Assembly: GCA_947084935.1 (NCBI GenBank)
Contig: CAMTUH010000005.1
Location: forward strand, 36,738-100,737
Direction: 5' to 3'
Source: CAMTUH01 sp947084935
Lineage (GTDB): Bacteria > Pseudomonadota > Gammaproteobacteria > Coxiellales > Coxiellaceae
DNA: 64,000 nucleotides
Every line of letters begins with the position of its first letter. Positions within the stretch are counted from its first letter, which is position 1. Below, in pieces: positions 48,877 to 59,339 of the stretch. The translations under genes and the position numbers were made by a program. The notes under the pieces were generated by a model that made no database searches, had not been told where the DNA came from, and was given only the letters and a program-made list of their open reading frames with translations.

Positions 48877-49602
48877 TTATCCTTTCACCGATAGCTGATT
48901 TTCAAAAAAGTGGCGGTACAATGCACCGTAAAGATTATTAATAAGCGGTAAAAACCATATAGATCCGATAAACAGAGTGATCCCACTCAATAGAATAAAC
49001 GCTAAAATTACAAAGATAACGCCGAAGACTTTGAGAATACGATGACTGGTAGCACAACTCGCCAATAAAAGAGCGCGCCATAAACCCATTTTTTTATCGA
49101 TGATCAGTAATACACTCAATATCCAAATAACCGAGATCCATAGGATCATCAAGTAAACGATTATGAAAATAAAGGGAAAAAGCCAAAGCGCTCCCAATAT
49201 ACTCAATACTATTATGACTGCATAAAGAATAATTCCGGCCACAAGGATGCGCCACATTATTCTCCAGCGATAGGGAATAAATATCTGAGTGGCTTTAACG
49301 GGCGCTTGTCTCAAGCGGTAAACCGATAGCAAGAATAAACCCGTGCTCGCGGGCAAATAGAAAATTTCAATTATGATGAGTGACAGTATGTCCACCACAC
49401 GCGAAAAACCCAGCCACTGACCTAAAACGTGCAAAGGGAAGGTGACGACATACAAGCCGATGAGAACACACAACACGAAAAAGAAGCCGCCCCAAAACGG
49501 CGCTTTAAATCCGTGGACGGCGCGCCACGCTTCACCGACCATTTCCCGAATACTGAAAGTGGCTCGGTTGTAATCGTTGGGGGTTTGAGATTCATTATCC
49601 AT
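48877..49602 (-). CDS. Polytopic membrane protein (YciC/BPSS1780-like), copy 2
   Basis: 241 residues from the ATG at 49602; the longer frame to 49686 runs into the sixA leader. About six hydrophobic segments, ending IGSIWFLPLINNLYGALYR. Paralogue of the next gene (four bases between), both with the GEAWRAVHGFK-type N terminus. Divergent from sixA. Confidence 0.75.
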   Translation of the reverse strand: MDNESQTPNDYNRATFSIREMVGEAWRAVHGFKAPFWGGFFFVLCVLIGLYVVTFPLHVLGQWLGFSRVVDILSLIIIEIFYLPASTGLFLLSVYRLRQAPVKATQIFIPYRWRIMWRILVAGIILYAVIIVLSILGALWLFPFIFIIVYLMILWISVIWILSVLLIIDKKMGLWRALLLASCATSHRILKVFGVIFVILAFILLSGITLFIGSIWFLPLINNLYGALYRHFFENQLSVKG

Positions 49603-49715
49603 AAAATCAGCTAGTGATTTTACACGATTATAGGGCGCACTTGCTAGCTTCGCCCCCTTGCAAATGCAAAGAGACAATGTTATCAATCTTGGCTCTCAGG
49701 CTTGTAGGAGATGGA

Positions 49716-50195
49716 ATGAAGCTTTATTGCGTTCGCCACGGGCACGCTGAAACTCAGCCCGATGCGAGTGGGGACTATCCGCTCACTGCGGAAGGCAAAG
49801 ACGAGGTGAGTAGGGTGGCGGCTTATCTTGCTCGCCGTGGTGTACACGTCGCGCACGTGATGCACAGCGGGAAATTGCGCGCTCAACAAAGTGCTGAGCT
49901 GTTGGCGAATTCGCTGACGAACAGCCGAGTGATTGAGGTATGTCCTCTGTTGTGTTCCGGGCATCCGGTGGCTCCTTTGATTGAGCTTATTCAGGGTTGG
50001 AACGACGATACGTTGCTGGTTGGTCATATGCCCTTTATGTCTCAATTCGTCAGTACCCTCGTCATTGGTGACGAGCGTTATGAGATGGTGCGGTTCCCGC
50101 CCGGCACGGTGGTTTGTCTTGATCGCTATGAGCACCATCGGTGGATTTTGGATTGGGTGATGAGGCCAGATTTAGTCCCCGATCAAGGGAATTAG
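49716..50195 (+). CDS. sixA: Phosphohistidine phosphatase SixA
   Basis: 159 residues from the ATG at 49716, preceded by AGGAGATGGA; upstream codons of the same frame are leader. Histidine-phosphatase motif CVRHGHAE with the catalytic RHG, and LLVGHMPFMSQF with the second His. SixA removes phosphate from histidine of phosphotransfer proteins such as the nitrogen PTS protein. Confidence 0.88.
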   Translation: MKLYCVRHGHAETQPDASGDYPLTAEGKDEVSRVAAYLARRGVHVAHVMHSGKLRAQQSAELLANSLTNSRVIEVCPLLCSGHPVAPLIELIQGWNDDTLLVGHMPFMSQFVSTLVIGDERYEMVRFPPGTVVCLDRYEHHRWILDWVMRPDLVPDQGN

Positions 50196-50222
50196 CATGG
50201 TGATCGCACTGAATTTTAGGCT

Positions 50223-50326
50223 CCGTCATTGCGAGGCGCCATCAGGCGCCGCGGCAATCCAGGATTAATTAATTCTGGATTGCTTCGTCGCCCCGGATCA
50301 AGATCCGGAGCTTCTCGCAATGACGG
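50223..50326. repeat. CGTCATTGCGAG / CTCGCAATGACGG palindromic repeat
   Basis: Outer arms CCGTCATTGCGAG and CTCGCAATGACGG, then GGCGCCATCAGGCGCC, and GCAATCCAG...CTGGATTGC with ATTAATTAAT at the centre. This sequence type is widespread in intergenic DNA of Rickettsiales, Legionellales and other groups. It forms a long hairpin between sixA and the YgfX-like gene. Confidence 0.8.
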
Positions 50327-50347
50327 GAAGGGTCGAGTGCGATTGCT

Positions 50348-50791
50348 ATGAGAGGATTAGGGTCGGTGCAAACTTTTGAGCTGAAATTTTCATGGTATTT
50401 TTTTATCGGTGTTACTTTTATTCATGCTGGCGCGGTGATCTGTACTTCGGTGAGTGCGATTCCCTTGGTGATTAAATTAATTATTATTTGCGTTATTGTC
50501 GTTAGTTTTTACCTCGCATTAAAAAAATATTTATTTTTTAGCGCACCAAAATCGATCGTTTCTTTCTCGTGCTATAAAAATCATTGGTGGTTACGGTGTC
50601 GGTCGGGGGAGGTTTTGGAAGCCGTATTAAAAGAAAATAGCGTTGTTACACCTTATTTTTTGCTGTTGAATTTTTACGGGAAAACCAACAACTCGAAGCA
50701 TACGCTGGGTTTATTTTCAGACAGCTTTGTGTCACCGGATTTCCGTTGTTTGCAGACACGAATCTTGCATTCGAAAGGGGGACGGGAATGA
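50348..50791 (+). CDS. YgfX-like membrane protein
   Basis: 147 residues: soluble start FELKFSWYF, two membrane helices (FFIGVTFIHAGAVICTSV and VIKLIIICVIVVSFYLAL), then a soluble domain ending GLFSDSFVSPDFRCLQTRI. That end matches the LLxDSLxxxxFRRLRxxL pattern of YgfX. YgfX (CptA) normally forms a unit with SdhE (flavinylation factor) beside nadB in pseudomonads; nadB is convergent here with 4 bp between, but no sdhE is seen. YgfX was proposed to affect MreB/FtsZ or SDH assembly; the role is unsettled. Confidence 0.6.
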   Translation: MRGLGSVQTFELKFSWYFFIGVTFIHAGAVICTSVSAIPLVIKLIIICVIVVSFYLALKKYLFFSAPKSIVSFSCYKNHWWLRCRSGEVLEAVLKENSVVTPYFLLLNFYGKTNNSKHTLGLFSDSFVSPDFRCLQTRILHSKGGRE

Positions 50792-50795
50792 CGGA

Positions 50796-52355
50796 TCAGT
50801 CGGCAGATAAAACCGTATTTTCAGCAACGGGATTGAGCGTGGGATGATCGGTATTGTAATGCAATCCCCGACTTTCTTTTCTCATCAACGCACTGTCGAC
50901 CATTAATTGCGAAACCGTCACCATATTGCGCAGTTCAATCAGCGATTTACTGAGGCGATCTGTCGGAAAAGCGCGATGAATGTGTTCGGCGATTTCTGCC
51001 AATTCGTTTTTTGCGCGAAAAAGTCCTTCGTCGCTGCGCACAATGCCCACTTCATTCCACATCAGGCGGCGAATGCGTTGTGTGAGGGAGTCGATAGGTA
51101 AATTATTATTTTTTTCTTTTCGATGAACGAAGGATTCTGCGCTTAATGGAGGGGGATTTTCGGTATCGGCTTTAATTGCGCGTGCACTGCTCGCTGCGGA
51201 AACCAGGCATTCCAGCAAGGAATTGCTGGCCATGCGATTGGCGCCGTGCAAACCGATGCACGACGTTTCACCGATGGCATACAGATGCGGCACGTCGGTT
51301 TTCCCTTCGAGGTTAGTTAAAACGCCACCACAGGTATAATGTGCGGCGGGCACCACTGGAATGCGGTCTTTAGTAATATCAATTCCGAACGTCAAACACC
51401 GTGAATAAATAGTTGGGAAAGTATTTTTGATAAAATCGGCTTCTCGGTGACTGATGTCCAAATAAACACAATCCAACTGATTTTTTTTCAATTCTGCGTG
51501 TATGGCGCGCGAAACAATATCGCGAGGAGCCATTTCTGCACGCGGATCGTAACGCAACATGAAACGCTCACCATTCGGCAGCGATAAAAGACCGCCTTCG
51601 CCGCGCACCACTTCAGTAATCAACGCGCGTTCGGCTTTGGGATGATAGAGGCAGGTAGGATGGAATTGATTGAATTCCAAATTCGCTACGCTCGCACCGG
51701 CGCGCCACGCCATGGCAATTCCATCGCCGGTGGTTCGATTCGGATTGCTCGTGTGCAGGTAAACATAACTCGCTCCGCCGGTGGCAAGCACGGTATCTCG
51801 TGCGGAGATAACGAATTCCCGCTGATTTTTTTCATCAAAAATCAGCGCGCCAACACACTGCTGTTGCTGCAACAGTAAATCGACTGCAATGCATTCGGTA
51901 AAGCAATCGATATTAGTGTGCTCCTTCACTTGTTCGGCAAGTGTTTTTACAATAGCCGCACCCGTTCGGTCGGCCGCGTGCAGAATACGACGGCGGCTGT
52001 GCCCGCCTTCTTGCGTCAGATGAAATTGTTGGGAGTCCAGAGTAAATTGCACCCCGTGTGCGACCAACCATTCCACTGCGGATTTAGCATTTTTAACAAC
52101 GTATTCCACCACGGCGAAATCGCATAATCCGGCGCCCGCGTTGAGGGTATCTTGGATGTGTGCGTTCAAGTTATCGGGCGTGGTGTCCATCACCGCGGCA
52201 ATGCCGCCCTGGGCGTGCTGGGAGGAGCCGTCGGTCAGTTCGTTTTTGCTGACAATAGCAATGCGTTTTTCGTCGGCGAGACTCAGCGCGAGACCCAGCC
52301 CCGCGGCACCACTTCCTATGATGAGAACGTCGTAATGAGAGGAGTTGTTGCGCAT
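50796..52355 (-). CDS. nadB: L-aspartate oxidase NadB
   Basis: 519 residues. FAD-binding LIIGSGAAGLGLALSLA at the N terminus, SSQHAQGGIAAVM, RVL-type catalytic region near GEGGLLSLPNGERFM, and ETSCIGLHGANRMASNSLLE. Oxidises aspartate to iminoaspartate in NAD synthesis. With nadC in the window the de novo route lacks only nadA here. Confidence 0.96.
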   Translation of the reverse strand: MRNNSSHYDVLIIGSGAAGLGLALSLADEKRIAIVSKNELTDGSSQHAQGGIAAVMDTTPDNLNAHIQDTLNAGAGLCDFAVVEYVVKNAKSAVEWLVAHGVQFTLDSQQFHLTQEGGHSRRRILHAADRTGAAIVKTLAEQVKEHTNIDCFTECIAVDLLLQQQQCVGALIFDEKNQREFVISARDTVLATGGASYVYLHTSNPNRTTGDGIAMAWRAGASVANLEFNQFHPTCLYHPKAERALITEVVRGEGGLLSLPNGERFMLRYDPRAEMAPRDIVSRAIHAELKKNQLDCVYLDISHREADFIKNTFPTIYSRCLTFGIDITKDRIPVVPAAHYTCGGVLTNLEGKTDVPHLYAIGETSCIGLHGANRMASNSLLECLVSAASSARAIKADTENPPPLSAESFVHRKEKNNNLPIDSLTQRIRRLMWNEVGIVRSDEGLFRAKNELAEIAEHIHRAFPTDRLSKSLIELRNMVTVSQLMVDSALMRKESRGLHYNTDHPTLNPVAENTVLSAD

Positions 52356-52403
52356 AACAAAGTTTAGCTTAGGGCGGTACTATATCATAGATTCATTAGA
52401 ATT

Positions 52404-52477
52404 GTAGTCTGGGTGTAGCCACGCTTCGAGGCGTAACCCGGGAATTCCTTGATTCCGCTGGGCTTCATCAAGGCTAC
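52404..52477 (+). repeat. Composite palindromic repeat (copy 7, complete)
   Basis: GTAGTCTGGGTGTAGCC, inner hairpin CACGCTTCGAGGCG, ACCCGGGAATTCC, CCTTGAT...ATCAAGGCTAC. It lies three bases beyond the M23 peptidase stop, between it and the nadB start. Confidence 0.85.
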
Positions 52478-52479
52478 AT

Positions 52480-53172
52480 TTAATTTAGAGCTTTGATATT
52501 GAGGATTAGGTTGGGGTCGGGGCAGTGGCGCATCCACTCGGCTTGCTTTTCGGGTTCGATCACGCCGGGAAAATCGCCGTGGTGATCGCCCATATCATCG
52601 ATGATTTGAAAATGCAGATGCGGTGGCCATCCTCCATTTTCGTTTTGATGCCCAATGGAGGCGAAGCGCTCACCTTTGGTGATGCGTTTTTTTTCGGATA
52701 ACCCTGTCAGAGATTCTTCGCTTAAATGGCCATATAACGTATAAAAAATCAGACCCTCTAATTCATGCTGCACAATAATCGTTGGCCCATAATTACCGAA
52801 GTCTTTGTTATTTTTAAAACTGTGGATAATGCCGTCGAGCGGGGCGTGAATGGGCGTGCCTTCAGGTGCAGACAAATCAATGCCCAGATGAATACATCGT
52901 GAATAAACCCCATCTTTATAAAAGCGTTGACTGCGCTGATACAAGGCGCGTCTTTCACCGTAACGACCGATGGCGATTACGGCATTGTGTTTTTCCATGA
53001 GGTGCACCGTGTGTGCGATGAGTTTACTGATGTCTTCAATCGGAATGCCCGCATAATGCTCGCTGTCTGCAGTTAAATCCATAATGAATGCTTGCCCGTG
53101 CTGCAATGCTTCCGGCAAAACAGAGGCAAATTCATTCCGATGTATTTTTAATAGAGTAGTTAATGTCGTCAT
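52480..53172 (-). CDS. M23 (LytM-type) metallopeptidase domain protein without signal peptide
   Basis: 230 residues. The M23 zinc site is intact: HLGIDLSAPEGTPIHAPLDG (HxxxD), LYGHLS, and HLHFQI. There is no signal peptide or membrane helix, so it appears cytoplasmic, unlike most LytM proteins; similar domains occur fused to aminotransferases or alone in soil bacteria. The start at 53172 lies 41 bp inside the upstream MFS gene; a Met at codon 31 (53082) is an alternative but would drop conserved-looking sequence. It ends the M20-MFS-M23 set. Confidence 0.8.
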   Translation of the reverse strand: MTTLTTLLKIHRNEFASVLPEALQHGQAFIMDLTADSEHYAGIPIEDISKLIAHTVHLMEKHNAVIAIGRYGERRALYQRSQRFYKDGVYSRCIHLGIDLSAPEGTPIHAPLDGIIHSFKNNKDFGNYGPTIIVQHELEGLIFYTLYGHLSEESLTGLSEKKRITKGERFASIGHQNENGGWPPHLHFQIIDDMGDHHGDFPGVIEPEKQAEWMRHCPDPNLILNIKALN

Positions 53173-54418
53173 GACGGTTCAGCCTGCCGAAAAGTAAAAC
53201 ACACAATCCCAAAAAAATAGCCACGGCGGCAAACATAAAAGGCAGGCGATGATAAATGTTAATCAACCACCCGGATAAAAACGCCGTCAGCATCCAAGCA
53301 ATTCCTAACAGAGTACTCGCCACCCCCATGACCCAGCCTTGGTGTTCGGCGCTCGCGTTATTGGAAAGTGAGGCCAATAAAGAAGGATACGCCATGCCCA
53401 CAAAAATGGCGATGAGGATTACAAAAATCCATTGTGCCGTAACGCCGGGGATGATCATACACGCGAAAAATCCCACCGTGGTTAAAAAGATGCTGAGCAT
53501 TAAAATTTTTTTAATGCGCAGAAACTGAATGGCTAACCGATAAAAAACGGTTAACCCCAACGACATCCAAATACCAATATAACCCGTAAATAAAGCCACT
53601 TGAGTGGGGGTGTATTGATATCGCTCGGACAAGTAAAGAAAAATCACTTGATAATATTGACTCCACGCCAATTCCAGTAAAAAGAAAACAAGTAACAAGC
53701 GGCTGACGGTTGAGCGAAATAACATTTCAAATAAAATCACCGCCGCTTGTTTGATCGGAATTTTAGTCGGCTTTTTTTGTTCGCTGGGCAATTCGAAATA
53801 AAAGAAAATCAATAGAAAGACATTAATCACGGATAATCCAACCCCGATCCAATAGGGAGTCATGACGTTAAACCAACGAACCCACTGTGTATCGGAAAAG
53901 TAACTGCCGCCGAGAGGCCCCAGCACCATCGCCAGCGTCATCGCAAAGCCAATTAAACTTAAATAAAAGGCTTTCTGTTTGCCTTGAGTGAAATCAGCGA
54001 TAGCCGCTTGTGCGACGGCTTGACTGCTGGAAGCGGCGCCGGCAATAAAGCGACCGAATAAAATAAGTGCCAAGCTGTGATAAAAAATGCCCCACACCGG
54101 TAAAATAAAACCGATGAAAGAACCAATTAAACAAAATAATAATGTTTTTTTTCGGCCATAGGTATCGGAAAAACTCCCCATGACGGGAGACAATAATGAA
54201 AAAGCCAGTGGCGATAAGGTAACGGTAATCCCGTACCACATATTGCGGATCGCTAATGGGGTGTTGGCTGGAATTAAATTGTAGTCGCCGTGTAAAAATA
54301 GACGTAACAATACAGGAATTACTAGGAAATAGCCCAAGGAGTCAATGAAAATGATTAGAAACAGCGGGATTAATCGGCTTAATTTGTTCGTGAGGTTCTT
54401 ATTTTCGAAATTCTTCAT
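53132..54418 (-). CDS. Major facilitator superfamily transporter
   Basis: 428 residues with 12 predicted helices. The motif A loop is GSFSDTYGRKK between helices 2 and 3; the first helix contains IIFIDSLGYFLVIPVL, typical of TetA/DHA1-like permeases. Substrate unknown. The start overlaps the end of the M20 peptidase gene by 20 bp and the end overlaps the M23 gene by 41 bp, so the three are probably coupled. Confidence 0.88.
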   Translation of the reverse strand: MKNFENKNLTNKLSRLIPLFLIIFIDSLGYFLVIPVLLRLFLHGDYNLIPANTPLAIRNMWYGITVTLSPLAFSLLSPVMGSFSDTYGRKKTLLFCLIGSFIGFILPVWGIFYHSLALILFGRFIAGAASSSQAVAQAAIADFTQGKQKAFYLSLIGFAMTLAMVLGPLGGSYFSDTQWVRWFNVMTPYWIGVGLSVINVFLLIFFYFELPSEQKKPTKIPIKQAAVILFEMLFRSTVSRLLLVFFLLELAWSQYYQVIFLYLSERYQYTPTQVALFTGYIGIWMSLGLTVFYRLAIQFLRIKKILMLSIFLTTVGFFACMIIPGVTAQWIFVILIAIFVGMAYPSLLASLSNNASAEHQGWVMGVASTLLGIAWMLTAFLSGWLINIYHRLPFMFAAVAIFLGLCVLLFGRLNRHDDINYSIKNTSE

Positions 54419-55835
54419 AATGCGCGGCTAATACGAACGCGACACAACCCGTTACTTTTTTTGCCGTGGGTAAATGCAGAAATTCATTGGGCCCGTGCGC
54501 GTTTGATTTAGGGCCCAGCACGCCGGTAATTAAGAACTGCGCTTTAGGGAACATTCTTCCGAGCATGCCCATAAAAGGAATGCTGCCTCCACCACCGATT
54601 AACGCCATGGGCTTACCAAAAAGTTGTTCAGACGCTTCGTTTCCGGCGGTTTTCAACCAGTCGGATATTTGGGGGGCGTCCCAGCCGGGCCCGCTGTCGT
54701 GTGGGGAAAAGCTTACTTTCGCGCCAAAGGGGGGATCTTTTTCAAGCGTGTTTTTAATAATTTTTTGCGCGACTTTGGGATCGCACGGGGGGGGTAAGCG
54801 CATGGAGAGTGTAACGGCCACGTTGGGAACCGTTACGTTTCCTGCATTCTCCGTAGCCGGCAATCCGTCTAAGCCCGTGATGGAAAGTTGAGGATACCAG
54901 GTTTGCTTCAGTAACAATTCGCTGATATCCGTCGAAACGGGTTTCACCCCTTCTAAAAACGGATGGGCGTGGAGGAAATTTTGTCCCAGTGCTTGTGCCG
55001 TTTCGCGTGCTTGCGAAAGGCGTTCTTTGGGAATATCGACGTACAGTTCTTTCAGTAAAATTTCGCCGGTCTGTGAATTTTCAATGCGGTCCAAGAGCCG
55101 ACGCAAAATCATGAGGGGTGAAGGGACAACACCGCTCCCATCGCCGGAATGGATGCCTTCGGAGAGCACTTCGATGCGTAAAATACCGCCCGCTAAACCG
55201 CGTAATGAAGAGGTGCTCCAGAGTTGTTCGTAATTCCCGCAACTGCTGTCGAGACAAACGATGAAATTCGGCGAGGCAATACGTTCTTTTAAATGATCGA
55301 GGTAATAAGGCAAATCTGTGCTTCCGCTCTCTTCACACGCTTCAATCAGAACGACACAGCGTGCATGCGGGATGCGGTGTTTTTGCAGTACGGCGATTGC
55401 GGTGAGCGCCGAAAACACGGCGTAACCGTCGTCGGCACTGCCGCGGCCATATAATTTATCGCCTTTCAGCACGGGGTTCCAAGGGCCTAAATCGGAATCC
55501 CACCCTTTCATTTCAGGCTGTTTGTCCATGTGTCCATAGAGTAGGACGGTATCATCGATCTCGCCTGGAATTTCCATGAATAATAGAGGGGTCCGACCCG
55601 GCAACTGAACGACTTCCAGCGATAAGTTTTTGATGGATTGTTGTTGGCACCAATCGGCCATGAGTTTCATGGCTTTATCCATGAATCCGTGTTCTTTCCA
55701 TTGCTTATCAAACAGCGGAGATTTATTGGGGATTTTGATGTAATCCGTTAAAATGGGAACGATATGAGTATCCCAGGTCTTTGAAATCTCTTCGTAAATG
55801 GGCTTAGCGGCAAATGGAGTGTGTTTTCCAGTCAT
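54399..55835 (-). CDS. M20 family metallopeptidase (dipeptidase-like)
   Basis: 478 residues from the ATG at 55835. Zinc-site motifs: LLYGHMDKQPEM (HxD), GRGSADDGYAVF, EACEESGSTDLP (Glu-Glu) and CLDSSCGN (Asp). Dimerisation lid in the middle (about 215-380), and PKSNAHGPNEFLHL with the C-terminal His. Closest in style to the CNDP/PepV-like carboxypeptidases. Divergent from pyrG. Confidence 0.87.
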   Translation of the reverse strand: MTGKHTPFAAKPIYEEISKTWDTHIVPILTDYIKIPNKSPLFDKQWKEHGFMDKAMKLMADWCQQQSIKNLSLEVVQLPGRTPLLFMEIPGEIDDTVLLYGHMDKQPEMKGWDSDLGPWNPVLKGDKLYGRGSADDGYAVFSALTAIAVLQKHRIPHARCVVLIEACEESGSTDLPYYLDHLKERIASPNFIVCLDSSCGNYEQLWSTSSLRGLAGGILRIEVLSEGIHSGDGSGVVPSPLMILRRLLDRIENSQTGEILLKELYVDIPKERLSQARETAQALGQNFLHAHPFLEGVKPVSTDISELLLKQTWYPQLSITGLDGLPATENAGNVTVPNVAVTLSMRLPPPCDPKVAQKIIKNTLEKDPPFGAKVSFSPHDSGPGWDAPQISDWLKTAGNEASEQLFGKPMALIGGGGSIPFMGMLGRMFPKAQFLITGVLGPKSNAHGPNEFLHLPTAKKVTGCVAFVLAAHYEEFRK

Positions 55836-55960
55836 CGCGCGATGATACTGGAATCGGCGCCCCGATTGCAACCCGGGGGTTGTCGCAGCACGTATACCTC
55901 GCGGCTTGGCCCCTTGGGGCGGGGATTTTTATTGTGCTGTGCACATGGGTTAAGCTCTGG

Positions 55961-55966
55961 TATAAT
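55961..55966 (+). promoter_or_regulatory. Candidate -10 element for pyrG
   Basis: A perfect TATAAT 35 bases before the pyrG ATG. The -35 is weak (TGCACA 15 bases upstream). Only the -10 is convincing. Confidence 0.4.
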
Positions 55967-55968
55967 AA

Positions 55969-57672
<1,704 letters not shown>

Positions 57673-57727
57673 TTGGGATGCCTGATGTCCGACCGTAGGT
57701 CGGGCTGAGCCTCGAAGCCCGGTATCC

Positions 57728-57802
57728 TGTCATCCCGAGTGCATCGCGAGGGATCTCCTTATTGTGTCGAGATCCCTCGTCGCAGAGCCCCTCGGGATGA
57801 CA
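57728..57802. repeat. TGTCATCCCGAG / CTCGGGATGACA palindromic repeat
   Basis: Arms TGTCATCCCGAG and CTCGGGATGACA, with inner GCGAGGGATCTC and GAGATCCCTCG. A widespread intergenic hairpin type. It is preceded by ACCGTAGGTCGGGCTGAGCC near 57690, itself repeat-like. The hairpin may terminate pyrG. Confidence 0.75.
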
Positions 57803-57830
57803 CAAGTGAAAATTTTAAAAGGAATTATTC

Positions 57831-58397
57831 ATGAAAACCACAAAATTATTATTAGGAATATTATTCACCGGATTTTTATTTATTCAAGCAGGATACGCCG
57901 GTCTTGAGCCGTCGACCGTTGAAGCATTTAAGAAAGTGAATATTGCCGGTGTTGGCACGGTGTATCAGGTGGCCACGATGGACGGTAATATTTACGTCGG
58001 CGCACAACCCGCTGAATCCGCTTTACCCGCATTAAAAAAATTGCAAATAAAAACGTTAATTAACCTTCGTCAAAAAAGTGAAATGACGTTTGATGAACAA
58101 GCCGCCGTCACGAAATTGGGAATGAGCTATATCAATATTCCCATCGATGTGAACAAGCTCGGCATGGATGAGATAAAACAATTTAATCAAGCGGTTTATG
58201 AACCGAAAAATTACCCCATCTTTATCCATTGCGAATCCGGCAATCGGGTTGCCATGATGCTCGCGATCAATAACATCATGGAAAGCAAAACACCCGTTGA
58301 TGCGGCCATCAACGAAGCTAAAAATTACGGCCTCACCAAGCCCGAATTAATGGAAGTTATTCGAGCGACCGCGAAGCGTTATAATTTAGGGAAATAA
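57831..58397 (+). CDS. Secreted DUF442/dual-specificity-phosphatase-like protein
   Basis: 188 residues with a signal peptide ending near AGYAG. The fold motif IYVGAQPAESALPALKKL, TLINLRQKSE and IFIHCESGNRVAMM match the DUF442 (beta-lactamase-hydrolase-like) phosphatases, with the catalytic Cys-Glu-Ser-Gly-Asn-Arg loop one residue shorter than the classic CX5R of PTPs, as is common in DUF442. Periplasmic or secreted. AAAAGGA RBS before the ATG. Confidence 0.8.
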   Translation: MKTTKLLLGILFTGFLFIQAGYAGLEPSTVEAFKKVNIAGVGTVYQVATMDGNIYVGAQPAESALPALKKLQIKTLINLRQKSEMTFDEQAAVTKLGMSYINIPIDVNKLGMDEIKQFNQAVYEPKNYPIFIHCESGNRVAMMLAINNIMESKTPVDAAINEAKNYGLTKPELMEVIRATAKRYNLGK

Positions 58398-58481
58398 GCG
58401 TAAGGCGCGATGCCTAAACAGGGTGCAGAAATCCACTGTTTTAATGTTTGTATGTTTTCTTTGGGGGATACGATGGCTTCC

Positions 58482-59009
58482 TCATAATCCTAATTTTTTT
58501 ATTGTGCTTAAAGGTAAAAATAATCGATGAATATTATCAGGTAATGCTATGAAGCCGTAATGCTTATAAAAAGCAGCGGCTTTTTCATCTTTAGCATCTA
58601 CGATAACGGCCACGATTCCGATTTGATTACTGATTGTAAGGCTTCGTTTAAGAGCATCCATGAGCAGGCAAAGACCGATTTTTTTTCCTTGAAATTTTTT
58701 GTCAACGGCTAGCCTCCCTAATAAAACACCCGGCAAAACGGGATATCGTGGCAACTTCTTAATAATCTTCTCAGAAAGTTCGTCAGCAAATATCCCGATG
58801 GACGAAAGCGTATAATACCCAAAAATTTGCTCCGAATTGTGAGGTGTTAACACGTAAGTAACGGAAACGTTTTTTTTAATATCTTGATTGGCTTGTATTT
58901 TCAGATATCGATCTAGCGCATCTATTCCACATGCGAACGCGCTTCTATCGTGCTTTTTTTCGAGGGAGGAGATCATATATTGAGTGGAATGAATGGGCTC
59001 GTCAATCAC
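58482..59009 (-). CDS. GNAT acetyltransferase toxin (TacT/AtaT-like)
   Basis: 175 residues with a GTG start overlapping the antitoxin stop (GTGA). Acetyl-CoA loop RLAVDKKFQGKKIGLCLL (QxxxxG) and the catalytic-region pattern AAAFYKHYGFIAL match tRNA-acetylating GNAT toxins. The N terminus HDRSAFACGIDALDRYLK is also typical (FxCGxxxLDxYL). It would acetylate aminoacyl-tRNA and block translation when the antitoxin is lost. Functional state cannot be read from sequence. Confidence 0.87.
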   Translation of the reverse strand: MIDEPIHSTQYMISSLEKKHDRSAFACGIDALDRYLKIQANQDIKKNVSVTYVLTPHNSEQIFGYYTLSSIGIFADELSEKIIKKLPRYPVLPGVLLGRLAVDKKFQGKKIGLCLLMDALKRSLTISNQIGIVAVIVDAKDEKAAAFYKHYGFIALPDNIHRLFLPLSTIKKLGL

Positions 59010-59299
59010 TGAGAAGTAATGTCCCTTTTATATACTTTGGATGCTTTCAATAAACGCTCAGATGGTTTGGATGGATTTAATAATGCCCGGATAAAAATAT
59101 CACGGTCATTAACAGATAAGTGCAATTGTTGATGTTCCTGAATAACGTGGACAGCAGCCTTATAAGCAGAATCAATAACGAAATCAGTCAGTGTTCGACC
59201 GGATAACTCAGCTGCGTTCTTTAAAAGACTTTTTTTGTCCGCGCTGATTCTTGCTTCCAGCCGCTCGATTTCGGGGTTATGTTTGGGTGCTCGCGCCAT
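59006..59299 (-). CDS. DUF1778 ribbon-helix-helix antitoxin (TacA-like)
   Basis: 97 residues. The N-terminal RHH strand and helices RLEARISADKKSLLKNAAELSGRTLTDF (core given in two parts: EARISADKKSLL, LSGRTLTDFV), and the C-terminal toxin-neutralising tail with FIRALLNPSKPSERL. It would bind the operator upstream and neutralise the GNAT toxin encoded next on the same transcript. Confidence 0.88.
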   Translation of the reverse strand: MARAPKHNPEIERLEARISADKKSLLKNAAELSGRTLTDFVIDSAYKAAVHVIQEHQQLHLSVNDRDIFIRALLNPSKPSERLLKASKVYKRDITSQ

Positions 59300-59339
59300 A
59301 AAATCATCAATAAATTAATAAGCTAGAACGTTTATTATC

